This document shows positions 9,935 to 19,149 of a stretch of DNA of 64,000 nucleotides, one piece after another. Both the position numbers and the translations under genes were made by a program. Numbering within the stretch: the first letter of the stretch is position 1; every line of letters starts with the position of its first letter. The stretch is from assembly GCF_003663885.1 (NCBI RefSeq), contig NZ_RCCE01000002.1, positions 248,001 to 312,000 of the forward strand. The letters run 5' to 3'. Source of the stretch: Litoreibacter meonggei. GTDB taxonomy: Bacteria > Pseudomonadota > Alphaproteobacteria > Rhodobacterales > Rhodobacteraceae. Below the pieces are notes generated by a model. That model worked only from the letters and a program-made list of their open reading frames with translations. It ran no database searches and was not told the DNA's origin.

Positions 9935-10675
9935 TCAGAGTTGCTCCATGACCTCGTCGCTTGCCTCGAAATTGGATGTGACGGTTTGGATATCGTCGTC
10001 ATCTTCCAGCGCGTCGATCAGCTTCATCAGCTTGGTCATGCCTTCCAGGTCCAACTCGGTCGTCATGTTAGGGGACCAGATCAACTTGGTCGAATCCGAC
10101 TCGCCCAACTCGGCCTCCAACGCAGTGGAAACCGTGTTCAGGTCCGTATCTGCACAGATAATCACATGGCCATCTTCAGAGCTTTCGCAATCCTCGGCGC
10201 CCGCTTCGATCGCGGCCATCATCACGGTATCAGCATCACCTGCAGACGCTGGGTAGGTTACCTGCCCCTTGCGGTCGAACATGAACCCGACAGAACCGGT
10301 TTCACCCAGATTGCCGCCGTTCTTGGTAAACGTTGAGCGCACTGTGGACGCGGTGCGGTTCTTGTTGTCGGTCATAGTCTCGACAATAACGGCCACACCG
10401 CCCGGGCCGTAACCTTCGTAGCGGATTTCGTCATAGTTCTCGGCGTCGCCGCCTTGCGATTTCTTGATCGCACGGTCGATCACGTCCTTGGGGACGGATT
10501 GCGACTTGGCCTCTTTGACAGCCATCCGCAGCCGGGGGTTTTTGTCGGGATCGGGATCACCCATCTTGGCGGCCACAGTGATTTCCTTGGCAAGCTTCGA
10601 GAATAGCTTGGAGCGCAGTTTATCCTGACGCCCTTTGCGGTGCTGGATGTTTGCCCATTTTGAGTGGCCGGCCAT
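9935..10675 (-). CDS. yebC: YebC/PmpR family protein
   Basis: 246 aa. Starts [18 protein letters not shown], the diagnostic N-terminus of the YebC/PmpR family, with the conserved [10 protein letters not shown] and [10 protein letters not shown] in the middle and an acidic C-terminus (EDDDDIQTV). Members are DNA-binding regulators and, more recently, have been linked to translation. In many bacteria yebC sits near ruvC; here it stands alone, divergent from a permease gene. Confidence 0.93.
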   Translation of the reverse strand: MAGHSKWANIQHRKGRQDKLRSKLFSKLAKEITVAAKMGDPDPDKNPRLRMAVKEAKSQSVPKDVIDRAIKKSQGGDAENYDEIRYEGYGPGGVAVIVETMTDNKNRTASTVRSTFTKNGGNLGETGSVGFMFDRKGQVTYPASAGDADTVMMAAIEAGAEDCESSEDGHVIICADTDLNTVSTALEAELGESDSTKLIWSPNMTTELDLEGMTKLMKLIDALEDDDDIQTVTSNFEASDEVMEQL

Positions 10676-10794
10676 GGGTGTCTCCCCTTAAATGCAGTAT
10701 CGAGCCGCTTTTATGCAAGCACCTGCACCTGCGCAAGATGCTCGCGCATGTTTCACTGCTTTCCGCTCCCTGCAAAGGCCGATACATTGAGGAC

Positions 10795-12576
10795 ATGACA
10801 CAAGATCAAATCATCCTCTTCTCGCTGTTCGGCGCTGTCTTCGCGCTCCTTCTTTGGGGCCGCTGGCGCTACGATCTCATCGCCTTCACGGCCCTTATGG
10901 CCGGCGTGGTATTGGGCGTGGTCGACACAAAACACGCCTTCGACGGCTTCGGGCATCCCGCCACATTGGTCGTGGCGCTGGTGCTGGTGGTTTCCGCGGG
11001 GTTGGTTCGTTCTGGCGCGGTTTTTTTGATCACCCGCACCTTGGTGGATAGCGCGCGCTCCCTTGGGGCGCATATTGCGCTCATGGGATTGATCGGCGGC
11101 GTTCTGTCAGCCTTCATGAACAACGTCGCAGCCTTGGCCTTGTTGATGCCAGTCGACATCCAAACCGCCCGCAAAGCAGGGCGTGGGCCGGGATTGTCGC
11201 TGATGCCGCTTTCATTCGCCACTATTTTGGGCGGAATGGCGACCTTGATCGGCACACCGCCAAACATCATTATCGCGGCGATCCGCGAGGACATGTTGGG
11301 CGAGCCCTTTAAAATGTTCGACTTCGCTCCCGTGGGGGGCGTCACTGCCATCGTAGGGTTGATTTTTGTAGCGCTGATCGGTTGGCGGCTTATCCCGCAA
11401 GGCAGCGACGAAGGTCTTCGAGGCGATCCAATGGATGACTATGCCGACTACATAGCCGAGCTCACGATTCCAGAAAAATCCAAGCTCGAAGGTAAGCGGC
11501 TACGAGAACTGCTAGAAGATGCGGAAAAGGCGGATGTGGCGATCCTTGGCCTGGTGCGTGATGGCAAGCGGCGTTATGGCACCGCACAAAGCGTAGGCTT
11601 AAAGGCAGGAGATGCGCTGGTCTTGGAGGCCACGCCAGACGCGCTGGACGAGTTCCGCAGTGCTCTGTCACTAGATTTTTCTGATGCTGTGCGAGAAGAG
11701 CATCTGCGTGCCGAGAACGACGGCCTCAAGGTTATTGAAGTGGTCGTGACGGAGCAAAGTCGTATCAACGGCAAAACGGCGCAAAGCATTGGTTTAGCGT
11801 GGCGGCAACGCTCGGTGCTGATGGGGATCTCCCGCAGAGGCAAAAGTATCCGCCAGCAAGTACGCAAGACGGTTGTGGAGACCGGCGATATCTTGCTGCT
11901 TCTTGTGCCTCAGGATAGCGCCAATGACGTCACCGAATGGCTGGGTTGCCTGCCACTTGCCGCGCGTGGTTTGGCGGTGACGGAAGACCGGAAAACGTGG
12001 CTTGCCATTGGGCTATTTGCTGCCGCGGTTATCGCGGCCTCTGTCGGGCTTATCTACCTGCCCGTTGCCTTGGGCATCGTAGTCGTAGCGTTCGTGCTGA
12101 CACGCATTGTTCCCCTCTCGGAGCTCTATACCCATATCGAGTGGCCAGTAGTCGTCCTGCTGGGGTCAATGATCCCTCTCGGTGCCGCGCTGGAAACTTC
12201 TGGCGGGACCGAACTCATCGCAGAGGCACTCGTGTCACTCACAGGAGGTATGCCGGCTTGGGCGGTTTTGACCATCCTTATGATTGTTACGATGACCTTG
12301 TCGGATGTCCTCAACAACACTGCCACCGCGATTGTTGCAGCGCCCGTTGGGATAACCATGGCGCAATCCATGGGCGTAAACCCTGATCCGTTCCTAATGG
12401 CTGTGGCGGTAGCGGCCTCTTGCGCGTTTATGACGCCCATCGGCCACAAGAACAACACGCTGATCCTCGGCCCAGGCGGCTACAGCTTCGGCGACTACTG
12501 GCGCATGGGGTTGCCGTTGGAAATTCTGGTGGTCGCGGTGTCGATACCGGCTATTCTGACGTTCTGGCCACTTTAA
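10795..12576 (+). CDS. SLC13/CitM-type permease with two RCK_C domains
   Basis: 593 aa. N-terminal membrane half (about 1-195) with GTPPNIIIAAIRE at the first substrate/sodium site, a soluble middle with two RCK_C (TrkA_C)-like domains (about 215-300 and 305-385), and a C-terminal membrane half ending FMTPIGHKNNTLILGPGGYS. Family members carry di- or tricarboxylates, sulfate or similar anions with Na+. The start was moved to the ATG at 10795; the upstream extension overlaps the yebC promoter. Converges on a lipoprotein gene and a second protein of the same build. Confidence 0.85.
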   Translation: MTQDQIILFSLFGAVFALLLWGRWRYDLIAFTALMAGVVLGVVDTKHAFDGFGHPATLVVALVLVVSAGLVRSGAVFLITRTLVDSARSLGAHIALMGLIGGVLSAFMNNVAALALLMPVDIQTARKAGRGPGLSLMPLSFATILGGMATLIGTPPNIIIAAIREDMLGEPFKMFDFAPVGGVTAIVGLIFVALIGWRLIPQGSDEGLRGDPMDDYADYIAELTIPEKSKLEGKRLRELLEDAEKADVAILGLVRDGKRRYGTAQSVGLKAGDALVLEATPDALDEFRSALSLDFSDAVREEHLRAENDGLKVIEVVVTEQSRINGKTAQSIGLAWRQRSVLMGISRRGKSIRQQVRKTVVETGDILLLLVPQDSANDVTEWLGCLPLAARGLAVTEDRKTWLAIGLFAAAVIAASVGLIYLPVALGIVVVAFVLTRIVPLSELYTHIEWPVVVLLGSMIPLGAALETSGGTELIAEALVSLTGGMPAWAVLTILMIVTMTLSDVLNNTATAIVAAPVGITMAQSMGVNPDPFLMAVAVAASCAFMTPIGHKNNTLILGPGGYSFGDYWRMGLPLEILVVAVSIPAILTFWPL

Positions 12577-12595
12577 AAATAAGGGCTAAAAGCCC
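12572..12595 (-). terminator. Weak leftward terminator for the lipoprotein gene
   Basis: On the minus strand a short hairpin (GGGCT, 3-nt loop, AGCCC at 12583-12595) is followed by a T-rich tract (TTATTTTT). The lipoprotein stop codon overlaps the hairpin. Only 5 bp of stem, so modest confidence. Confidence 0.4.
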
Positions 12596-13029
12596 GCACT
12601 GCTTTCAAAGCGGTAGGGTTTGCCATTCAGGTCTGTGACAGTGACCACAACAAGCGGCCGGAAGGGCACCTCGGCCTCGTCGATGAGCACGGCGCTTTGC
12701 ACTTCTTGCAGCGGCACCTGCCCTGGTAAAGTCCCAGCGGCCAACACCACCTCGTAGGTGTAAGGATACGGACATTCCGCCAATGTCCCCGTCCAGCCAT
12801 TGGCGCGGCCTGCGGCACCTGCTGCACCCAGACATTGCGACCCGTCGTCCATTGCCACAAGCACGGCGTCTGCATCCAACGCAACCTGTACAGGGCGCGT
12901 CTCGCGTTCGGGTCGTGGCTCGGGCACTTCGAAGGGTTCACCGCGATCAAACAAACCGCCCCGCAAAATTCCACAGCTGGACACGGAAACTACTATGAGG
13001 GCAAAAAGGCTACAAGTTGTGGCGCGCAT
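12586..13029 (-). CDS. Small lipoprotein of unknown function
   Basis: 147 aa. The ATG at 13029 is preceded by a GGAGG and gives a lipoprotein signal (MRATTCSLFALIVVSVSSCG) with a lipobox Cys at about residue 18-19. The mature region is Pro/Glu/Arg-rich at first (VPEPRPERETRPV), then a small domain with CLGAAG and CPYPYTYEV. Probably anchored to a membrane. Located between two convergent SLC13 permeases; whether it works with them is unknown. Family not recognised. Confidence 0.7.
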   Translation of the reverse strand: MRATTCSLFALIVVSVSSCGILRGGLFDRGEPFEVPEPRPERETRPVQVALDADAVLVAMDDGSQCLGAAGAAGRANGWTGTLAECPYPYTYEVVLAAGTLPGQVPLQEVQSAVLIDEAEVPFRPLVVVTVTDLNGKPYRFESSAGF

Positions 13030-13118
13030 GGGGCCTCCGCAGGATAACTCGCCAAATAAATACACAGCACTCAATCCGCATGGAATGCCCAAAGGCAACT
13101 TAGGCGAAAATGCTCTGG

Positions 13119-14897
13119 TCAGAGTGGCCAGATTATCGGAATCATGAAGGATGCAAGCAACCCGATGGACAGGTTCAGTGGGATACCCACGCGTAAGAAG
13201 TCGGTGAAACGATACCCACCGGGGCCATACACCAACATATTGGTCTGATACCCAATGGGGGTGGCGAAGCTGGCAGAGGCGGCCACCATCACCGCAATCA
13301 CCAGCGGCCTTGGGTCCAGCCCCATAGCAGAGGCCAATCCGATTGCGATGGGTGTGACCACCACCGCCACAGCATTATTGGAGACCAATTCGGTCAACAC
13401 AGACGTCAAAAGATAAATACCCCAGACCACAAAGAACGGCGGCAGGTTCATCATCCAAGGGGCAAGTGCCTCAACGATTAGCGTCACAGCACCAGATGCT
13501 TCTAGGGCCGCGCCAATCGCGAGCATCGCAAAAATGAGCGCCAGAAGGCGGCCATCCACATGGGAAAACGCCTCGTCTGCATCGATGCAGCGTGTCAGCA
13601 GGACAATGGCGACCGCTAGGACTGACAGGAGAAAAATGGGGGCAAGACCAAGGCCCGCGAGCGCCACAAGCGCCAGAAGAGCGACAATGGCAATCGGTGC
13701 GTGAGACCGTCGGAACGCACGAGCGGAGGGGTGCGAGACGTCCACCAACTCCATGTCGTTGGCGAGGCGCGAGATGTCCTCTTGAGCGCCCTCAAGCAAC
13801 AACGTGTCGCCCACGCGAACAATCAGGTCATCCAGCTGACGTCCAATATTCTGGTTCCTGCGATGTACCGCCAACGGGTAAACACCATAGCGGCGACGCA
13901 GGCGCATGGAGCCAAGCGAGCGGCCAATCATTTTGCACCCCGGCGTGATCAACACTTCGACGGTCGACGTCTCAACAGCAGACAGCTGGTCCACGCGTTT
14001 CAGCTCTTTGTTGCTTTGCAGAGACAACAGCTCGGTCATCTCGGTGCGCAACACAACGCGGTCGCCTGTTTGCAGGGTCACGTCCTTGAGATTACGGCGC
14101 AGAGACGTATCTCCGCGGACCACATCGACCAATCGCACGCCTTCGCGTTTGAACAGCTGAACGTCGAGAACCTCTCGCCCGATCAAGTTGCTCTCGGGTG
14201 GGATCGCCGCCTCGGTAAAAAACTTCATTTTCGAGCGATCAGAGAGCATCATTGCCATGCTGTCACGGTCTGGCAACAAGCGTGGTGCAATGAAACGTAG
14301 GTAGACCATTCCCCAAGCGACCAACACAATACCCAGCGGCGTAACTTCAAAAATAGTGAACGCTGCCAATCCATTGGCGCGTGCAACGCCATCAACCAGC
14401 AAGTTTGTCGAGGTGCCGATCAGTGTAAGCGTACCGCCCAGAATGGCCGCGTATGACAGCGGGATAAGAAGCTTGGATGCGGAAACCCCCAAAGTTCGTG
14501 ACAACTGCACAAACACAGGGATCATCACGACGACGACCGGCGTGTTGGAAACGATGGCGGAAGAGATAACAACGAAAGCGAACATCCCCACCAATGCCAA
14601 CGCGGGCCGTTTTGCAGCATTTCTGTCTGCGATGCGTGTGAACCAGTCAAGCGCCCCGGTGCGAACCAGCGATCCCATGATGATAAACATAGCAGCAATG
14701 GTCCAAGGTGCCGGATTCGACAGCACCGACAGCGCGGCGTTATAGGGAAGAACCCCTGTCGCGAGCAGAACGGAAGCCCCCCCGATTGCCACGACCTCGG
14801 TCGGATAGGTCTCGCGCACGAACAGCGCAAACATTCCCAGAACGACCAACAATGCCAGAACGGCACGTGCGTTTTGGGACAGATCGAAAAGCTCCAT
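13119..14897 (-). CDS. SLC13-type permease with two RCK_C domains
   Basis: 592 aa, same architecture as the protein at 10795-12576: N-terminal membrane half with GTSTNLLVDG (the SNT-like motif of SLC13), two RCK_C-like soluble domains at about 205-285 and 295-375, and a C-terminal membrane half with FATPIGYQTNMLVYGPGGY. Likely a sodium-coupled anion transporter with a regulatory or nucleotide-sensing insert. The ATG at 14897 overlaps the stop of the upstream DMT gene by one base (TGATG), so the two are translationally coupled. Substrate unknown. Confidence 0.88.
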   Translation of the reverse strand: MELFDLSQNARAVLALLVVLGMFALFVRETYPTEVVAIGGASVLLATGVLPYNAALSVLSNPAPWTIAAMFIIMGSLVRTGALDWFTRIADRNAAKRPALALVGMFAFVVISSAIVSNTPVVVVMIPVFVQLSRTLGVSASKLLIPLSYAAILGGTLTLIGTSTNLLVDGVARANGLAAFTIFEVTPLGIVLVAWGMVYLRFIAPRLLPDRDSMAMMLSDRSKMKFFTEAAIPPESNLIGREVLDVQLFKREGVRLVDVVRGDTSLRRNLKDVTLQTGDRVVLRTEMTELLSLQSNKELKRVDQLSAVETSTVEVLITPGCKMIGRSLGSMRLRRRYGVYPLAVHRRNQNIGRQLDDLIVRVGDTLLLEGAQEDISRLANDMELVDVSHPSARAFRRSHAPIAIVALLALVALAGLGLAPIFLLSVLAVAIVLLTRCIDADEAFSHVDGRLLALIFAMLAIGAALEASGAVTLIVEALAPWMMNLPPFFVVWGIYLLTSVLTELVSNNAVAVVVTPIAIGLASAMGLDPRPLVIAVMVAASASFATPIGYQTNMLVYGPGGYRFTDFLRVGIPLNLSIGLLASFMIPIIWPL

Positions 14898-15802
14898 CAC
14901 GGCTCCAATGGTTCAGGTTCTGCGAGCGGGCGCGGCTGAACCAGCGCCAGCCCGACGAGCAGTATAGCGAACGCGGCCCAGACCCAAAGCGAATAGCGCT
15001 CGCCCAGCAGCCACATGGCCCAAACGACACCGAAAGCCGTTACCAAATAGCTGACCTGCACAGCAAATACCGGCCCTGCGCGCCCGACAAGCCACACATA
15101 AGCCGCATAGACGCCTGCGTGGATTACCGCCGATGCGATCAGGGACCACTCTGCCGCCCCATAGGGCCGAAGGGGGTTGATGAACTGCCCCTGCCAAATT
15201 GCCAAGGGACCAGAGATCACGGCAGAAATAGCGCTCGCGCCAAACAATAGCTGCAACGGGTCAAGGCCAGCGGTCCCCCAACGCGCTACGTAGTTGCCTT
15301 CGACGGCGTAAAATAGCGGGGCAATCATGGCGACAGGAATAAACACCACCATTGCCCGATCGGGTAGGCTGGCCTCAGGAAGTACGATCAGCAGCACTCC
15401 ACAAAGGCCCAGCGCCAACCCTGCAAGCCGTGACCACACGAAGTTCTCGTTGCCCAACAACACCGCCACAGGAAAGGCGAGCATGGGCACCAGCGACAAC
15501 AGGATTGAGACAAGACCCGAGGGCAAATAAACCAATGCGGTGTAAGAACCGGCCCCCGGCAAAACAGTGCCGATCAGCGCAATCACAAGGCAGGCCCAAA
15601 GTTGCGGGATGCCAAGACGCATGGGTTTGCCACGCAATGCGCATAACAATCCCAAGATCACGCCGGAGATCACCACCTGCCAAAACACCAGACCGAATTG
15701 GCGGTGACCGCCCTCCACGGCGAGTTTGCCTAAAGGTTGTGTCAATCCCCAGCCCGCGCCCATGACGAACAACGCGGCAAACAAACCATTCCGTTCGCTC
15801 AT
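14897..15802 (-). CDS. DMT (EamA) family transporter
   Basis: 301 aa, about ten transmembrane segments in two EamA repeats. I placed the start at the ATG at 15802 (MSERNGLFAALFVMGAGW), as the upstream extension is basic and overlaps the neighbouring gene. Coupled to the SLC13 permease downstream. Export of a small metabolite is typical for the family; substrate unknown. C-terminus is Pro/Glu-rich (PLAEPEPLEP). Confidence 0.85.
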   Translation of the reverse strand: MSERNGLFAALFVMGAGWGLTQPLGKLAVEGGHRQFGLVFWQVVISGVILGLLCALRGKPMRLGIPQLWACLVIALIGTVLPGAGSYTALVYLPSGLVSILLSLVPMLAFPVAVLLGNENFVWSRLAGLALGLCGVLLIVLPEASLPDRAMVVFIPVAMIAPLFYAVEGNYVARWGTAGLDPLQLLFGASAISAVISGPLAIWQGQFINPLRPYGAAEWSLIASAVIHAGVYAAYVWLVGRAGPVFAVQVSYLVTAFGVVWAMWLLGERYSLWVWAAFAILLVGLALVQPRPLAEPEPLEP

Positions 15803-15851
15803 TCGCCTAAATCCGTTGGGATAGCTGCTATCCACGGCAGCATGAGTTCGA

Positions 15852-16667
15852 TCACGCAGGCCCAGAGGGCGACAGCCACCCGCCTTGGCGCACCATCTCA
15901 ATACGGGTCGCGGCGCCAGTGCGGTCGTCGGTTTCAACATAGAGGCCAGAAAGCGTTGCTTCTTCCATCGCGGGGGTGAAACGACCTTTGACCATCCCCG
16001 TCACGAAGCGACGCATCGGCTCCGCCTTCTCCATTCCAATCACAGAATTGTAGTCACCACACATTCCGGCATCTGACAGGTAGGCGCAACCTGCTGGCAT
16101 TATCATGGCATCGGCTGTGGGAACGTGGGTGTGCGTCCCAACGCAAACGCTGGCACGCCCATCGCACCAGTGACCCATAGCCATTTTCTCGGACGTGGCT
16201 TCACAATGCACATCAACGAGCGACGCTTGCACCATGCCACCACGCGGGTGAGTCTTGAGCACCTGCTCAAGCTTGCCGAAGGGGTCCTCGAAGGGGCGCT
16301 TCATAAACACCTGCCCCAGCACTTGCGTGACCAAAATCTTACGTCCGCGACCGGCCTCGAAGACACCATACCCTCGACCCGGTGCGTCTTTTGCAAAGTT
16401 CAGCGGGCGGATGATGCGCGGCTCTTTTTCGATAAATTGCAGCATATCGCGCTGGTCGAAGGCGTGGTCGCCCAAGGTCAGGCAATTAGCCCCAGCATCC
16501 AGCAAAGATGTTGCATGAGCGGCTGTTAGTCCAGCGCCGGAACTGGCGTTTTCCCCGTTTACCACGACGAAATCCAAAGCCCAATCAGCCCGTAGCTTGG
16601 GCAACCGATCCACGATGGCCGCGCGTCCGGCACGCCCCATCACATCTCCAAGAAACAAAATCTTCAT
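15852..16667 (-). CDS. YmdB-like metallophosphoesterase (TIGR00282 family)
   Basis: 271 aa. Conserved blocks match the YmdB family of cyclic-nucleotide/2',3'-phosphodiesterases: MKILFLGDVMGRAGR, VVNGENASSGAGL, LGDHAFDQ, DVHCEATSEKMAMG and GTHTHVPTADA provide the metal-binding Asp, Glu, Asn and His residues. The start ATG at 16667 overlaps the stop of the 5-formyl-THF cyclo-ligase gene by 4 bp; a TTG six bases earlier is in frame but less typical. Cytoplasmic. Confidence 0.88.
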   Translation of the reverse strand: MKILFLGDVMGRAGRAAIVDRLPKLRADWALDFVVVNGENASSGAGLTAAHATSLLDAGANCLTLGDHAFDQRDMLQFIEKEPRIIRPLNFAKDAPGRGYGVFEAGRGRKILVTQVLGQVFMKRPFEDPFGKLEQVLKTHPRGGMVQASLVDVHCEATSEKMAMGHWCDGRASVCVGTHTHVPTADAMIMPAGCAYLSDAGMCGDYNSVIGMEKAEPMRRFVTGMVKGRFTPAMEEATLSGLYVETDDRTGAATRIEMVRQGGWLSPSGPA

Positions 16668-17251
16668 GCGCAAGACCTAGGCTGGATGTTTTTCATGCGC
16701 AACACGCCCTCGTCGGTGATAATAGCGTCAAGCGGCTGATCAGTTTGTTCCAGCGGTAAGCCCTTGGCCTCTTGCGCAGCGAAAGCGTAGCCGATTGCAG
16801 TAACATTGCCGCCTGCGCGCAACCCTTCCAAGGTTCGGTCATAGAAGCCGCCACCGTACCCCAAGCGCCCGCCCTTTCGGTCAAACGCCACGAGCGGCAC
16901 GATCAAAACCTCAGGCACAATCACTTCGGCACTGGCCGGCACAAAGGTCCCGAATCCGCCATCAACCATTTTACAGCCCGGCTCCCAGCGGTGGAACTCA
17001 AGTGGCTGCCCCTTTGCCTTGATGACAGGTACACAAACCGGGCCCCAAGCAGCCATGGCGGCCATAACGGGAACCGGATCAATTTCCGTGCGGATCGGAA
17101 GATACCCCGACAAGGCGCGGCCTTTATAAGGCAGCACGACCTCCAAAAGATGTGCCACGGCGGCGGCATCCTTGTCAGAGGATTTCGCGTCCTTGCGACG
17201 GGCGAATGCGGCTTTGCGCGCGGCGGCTTTTGCTTGGGTCAAATCATCCAT
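16664..17251 (-). CDS. 5-formyltetrahydrofolate cyclo-ligase
   Basis: 195 aa, usual length. Contains the family signature GRLGYGGGFYDRTLEGL near 140-155 and an N-terminal basic KAAARKAAFARRK helix. It converts 5-formyl-THF to 5,10-methenyl-THF with ATP in one-carbon metabolism. Coupled by overlap to the YmdB-like gene, a pairing also common elsewhere. Confidence 0.92.
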   Translation of the reverse strand: MDDLTQAKAAARKAAFARRKDAKSSDKDAAAVAHLLEVVLPYKGRALSGYLPIRTEIDPVPVMAAMAAWGPVCVPVIKAKGQPLEFHRWEPGCKMVDGGFGTFVPASAEVIVPEVLIVPLVAFDRKGGRLGYGGGFYDRTLEGLRAGGNVTAIGYAFAAQEAKGLPLEQTDQPLDAIITDEGVLRMKNIQPRSCA

Positions 17252-17315
17252 CTTTGTGTTGTTGCCCGCTACTGCTCTCTTGGCAAGACCCTGTCTGCGG
17301 ACCTATCGTGGATCT

Positions 17316-17939
17316 ATGAACCTTCTCAGATTAGATCATCTTGCGCTGGCCGCCGAAACCTTGGACGCAGCGCGTGCCCATGTAGAGAGCGCGCTAGGCG
17401 TCCAGCTTGCAACGCGGGGCGAGCATCCGCAGATGGGCACCCACAATCACCTGATGTCCTTAGGGCCAGATATCTATTTCGAGGCGATTGCAATTAATCC
17501 TGATGCAACTGCGCCCAATCGTCCACGCTGGTTTAACCTCGACCATTTCGATGGACCGCCACGCCTGACCAACTGGATTTTGGCGACTGATGACCTTGAG
17601 GCGGCCTTGGCGGAGCTTCCAAACGGGTTTGGCACCCCAATATCGCTTCAGCGCGGCGATTTTAGATGGTCGATGGCAGTTCCTGACGACGGCATTTTGC
17701 CATGGGGCGGCTGGGGGCCTGCGTTGATCCAATGGCATGGTGACCTGCATCCTGCACCATTGTTACCTGAACAGGGCATACGTTTGGGTACGTTTGTCCT
17801 TCATCATCCGCAAGCCACCGAAATTGCTGCGACCCTTGCCCCCCTCTTGCCGCGCGACACGGTGCTGTTCGCGGAGGCCGAGACCCCAGGCCTTTCGGCA
17901 AATTTCGACACACCGCACGGGCGACGGGTTCTGACATGA
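17316..17939 (+). CDS. VOC/glyoxalase-like domain protein
   Basis: 207 aa. Starts MNLLRLDHLALAAETLDAA, the typical first strand-helix of a VOC (glyoxalase/dioxygenase fold, Glyoxalase_3-like) domain with HLAL as metal-ligand region, and GTHNHLMSLG shortly after. The start at 17316 avoids overlap with the divergent cyclo-ligase gene. Reaction unknown. Overlaps the following acetyltransferase gene by 4 bp. Confidence 0.8.
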   Translation: MNLLRLDHLALAAETLDAARAHVESALGVQLATRGEHPQMGTHNHLMSLGPDIYFEAIAINPDATAPNRPRWFNLDHFDGPPRLTNWILATDDLEAALAELPNGFGTPISLQRGDFRWSMAVPDDGILPWGGWGPALIQWHGDLHPAPLLPEQGIRLGTFVLHHPQATEIAATLAPLLPRDTVLFAEAETPGLSANFDTPHGRRVLT

Positions 17940-18427
17940 CTCTTGTCCGCCCAGCTCGACCTGACGACGCCGCAGGGATTTTGGCCATTCTCAATCCGCT
18001 TATTTCCGAGACTACGATCACTTTCTCCGCTGAGCAGTTATCAGTGTCCAATTTGCATGAGGCGTTATCCGAGAATCAAAGGCAAAGTGCACCCTATCTC
18101 GTCGCGGATAGCAGCGGCGCTATAGATGGCTACGCCAAGTACGGCCCGTTCCGTGCTGGTGATGGATATGCCCGCACCGCCGAGATTACCGTGCATGTAG
18201 CCCCCGCCGCGCGCGGCCGGAAATTAGGCCGTCGATTGGTCAATGCGTTGAACGATCATGCCAGTAATGCCGGGATACATAGTCTGATTGCAGGCATCTC
18301 TGCAGAGAATGTGCCTGCGATGGAATTCCATAGAAAACTGGGCTTCGAGCAAGTCGGGTTGGTCCCGCAGGCCGGGTACAAATTCGGACGGTTCATCGAC
18401 CTTGTGCTGATGCAGAAATTTGTCTGA
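17936..18427 (+). CDS. GNAT family N-acetyltransferase
   Basis: 163 aa. GNAT fold: acetyl-CoA loop APAARGRKLGRRLV (about residues 88-101) and the C-terminal NVPAMEFHRKLGFEQVG typical of the phosphinothricin/methionine-sulfoximine acetyltransferase branch. Acetylates a small amine or amino-acid analogue; substrate not deducible. Translationally coupled to the VOC gene. Confidence 0.88.
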   Translation: MTLVRPARPDDAAGILAILNPLISETTITFSAEQLSVSNLHEALSENQRQSAPYLVADSSGAIDGYAKYGPFRAGDGYARTAEITVHVAPAARGRKLGRRLVNALNDHASNAGIHSLIAGISAENVPAMEFHRKLGFEQVGLVPQAGYKFGRFIDLVLMQKFV

Positions 18428-18459
18428 CAAGCTGAACCGAATAGTTTAGTCTACTTCCG

Positions 18460-19149
18460 ATGTCAGTTTGGACCCGCATATCAAACGCACTTGCTGCACT
18501 GGCCGCAGGCGAAAGCCTGTCGGACGTTTTTTCGCACTTGCGCACCCCCCCCGAGCGGCGCGTAGGCTTCACGATCGCCGTCATCGCACTCGGTGCAAAG
18601 ATGGCGAAAGCCGACGGACATGTGACCCGTGACGAGGTCACCGCGTTCCGCGAGGTGTTCACCATTCCGCCAGAGGACGAAGCACAGGCAGCGAAACTGT
18701 TTAACCTTGCCCGTCAGGATGTTGCCGGATTTGATGACTACGCGCGCAAGATCGCCGCGATGTTCGAGGACAACCACGCAACGCTTTGTGACTTGGTTGA
18801 GGGGCTGTTCCATATCGCGGTCGCAGACGGCAGTTATCACCCGCTTGAAGACGAGTTTTTGCTGAGAGTGGCGCGCATTTTCAAGATCACGGAACAGGAG
18901 TTCCGCTGCCTGCGCGCGCGGTTCGTCGCCGATGCAACGCCAGATCCATACGCGGTGCTAGACGCCTCTCCGGAGATGGCGCTTGAAGATGTCCGCAAGC
19001 GTTGGCGGAAACTTGTAAAGGACACCCATCCAGATGTGATGGCTGCAAGAGGCGTCCCTCATGAAGCCGTCAAAATGGCCGAAAAACGCCTGATCCGCAT
19101 CAACGCCGCGTGGGCCGAGATTTTGGCAGAGCGTGAGCCCGTTGCATGA
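18460..19149 (+). CDS. TerB-like plus DnaJ-domain protein (DjlA-like, soluble)
   Basis: 229 aa. Residues about 35-145 look like a TerB helical domain (LGAKMAKADGHVTRDEV, VADGSYHPLEDEF). Residues about 162-229 form a J domain with the HPD tripeptide in KDTHPDVMAARG, needed to stimulate DnaK. DjlA has this order but also an N-terminal membrane helix, absent here, so this is a cytosolic version. Overlaps the next gene by 4 bp. Confidence 0.85.
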   Translation: MSVWTRISNALAALAAGESLSDVFSHLRTPPERRVGFTIAVIALGAKMAKADGHVTRDEVTAFREVFTIPPEDEAQAAKLFNLARQDVAGFDDYARKIAAMFEDNHATLCDLVEGLFHIAVADGSYHPLEDEFLLRVARIFKITEQEFRCLRARFVADATPDPYAVLDASPEMALEDVRKRWRKLVKDTHPDVMAARGVPHEAVKMAEKRLIRINAAWAEILAEREPVA

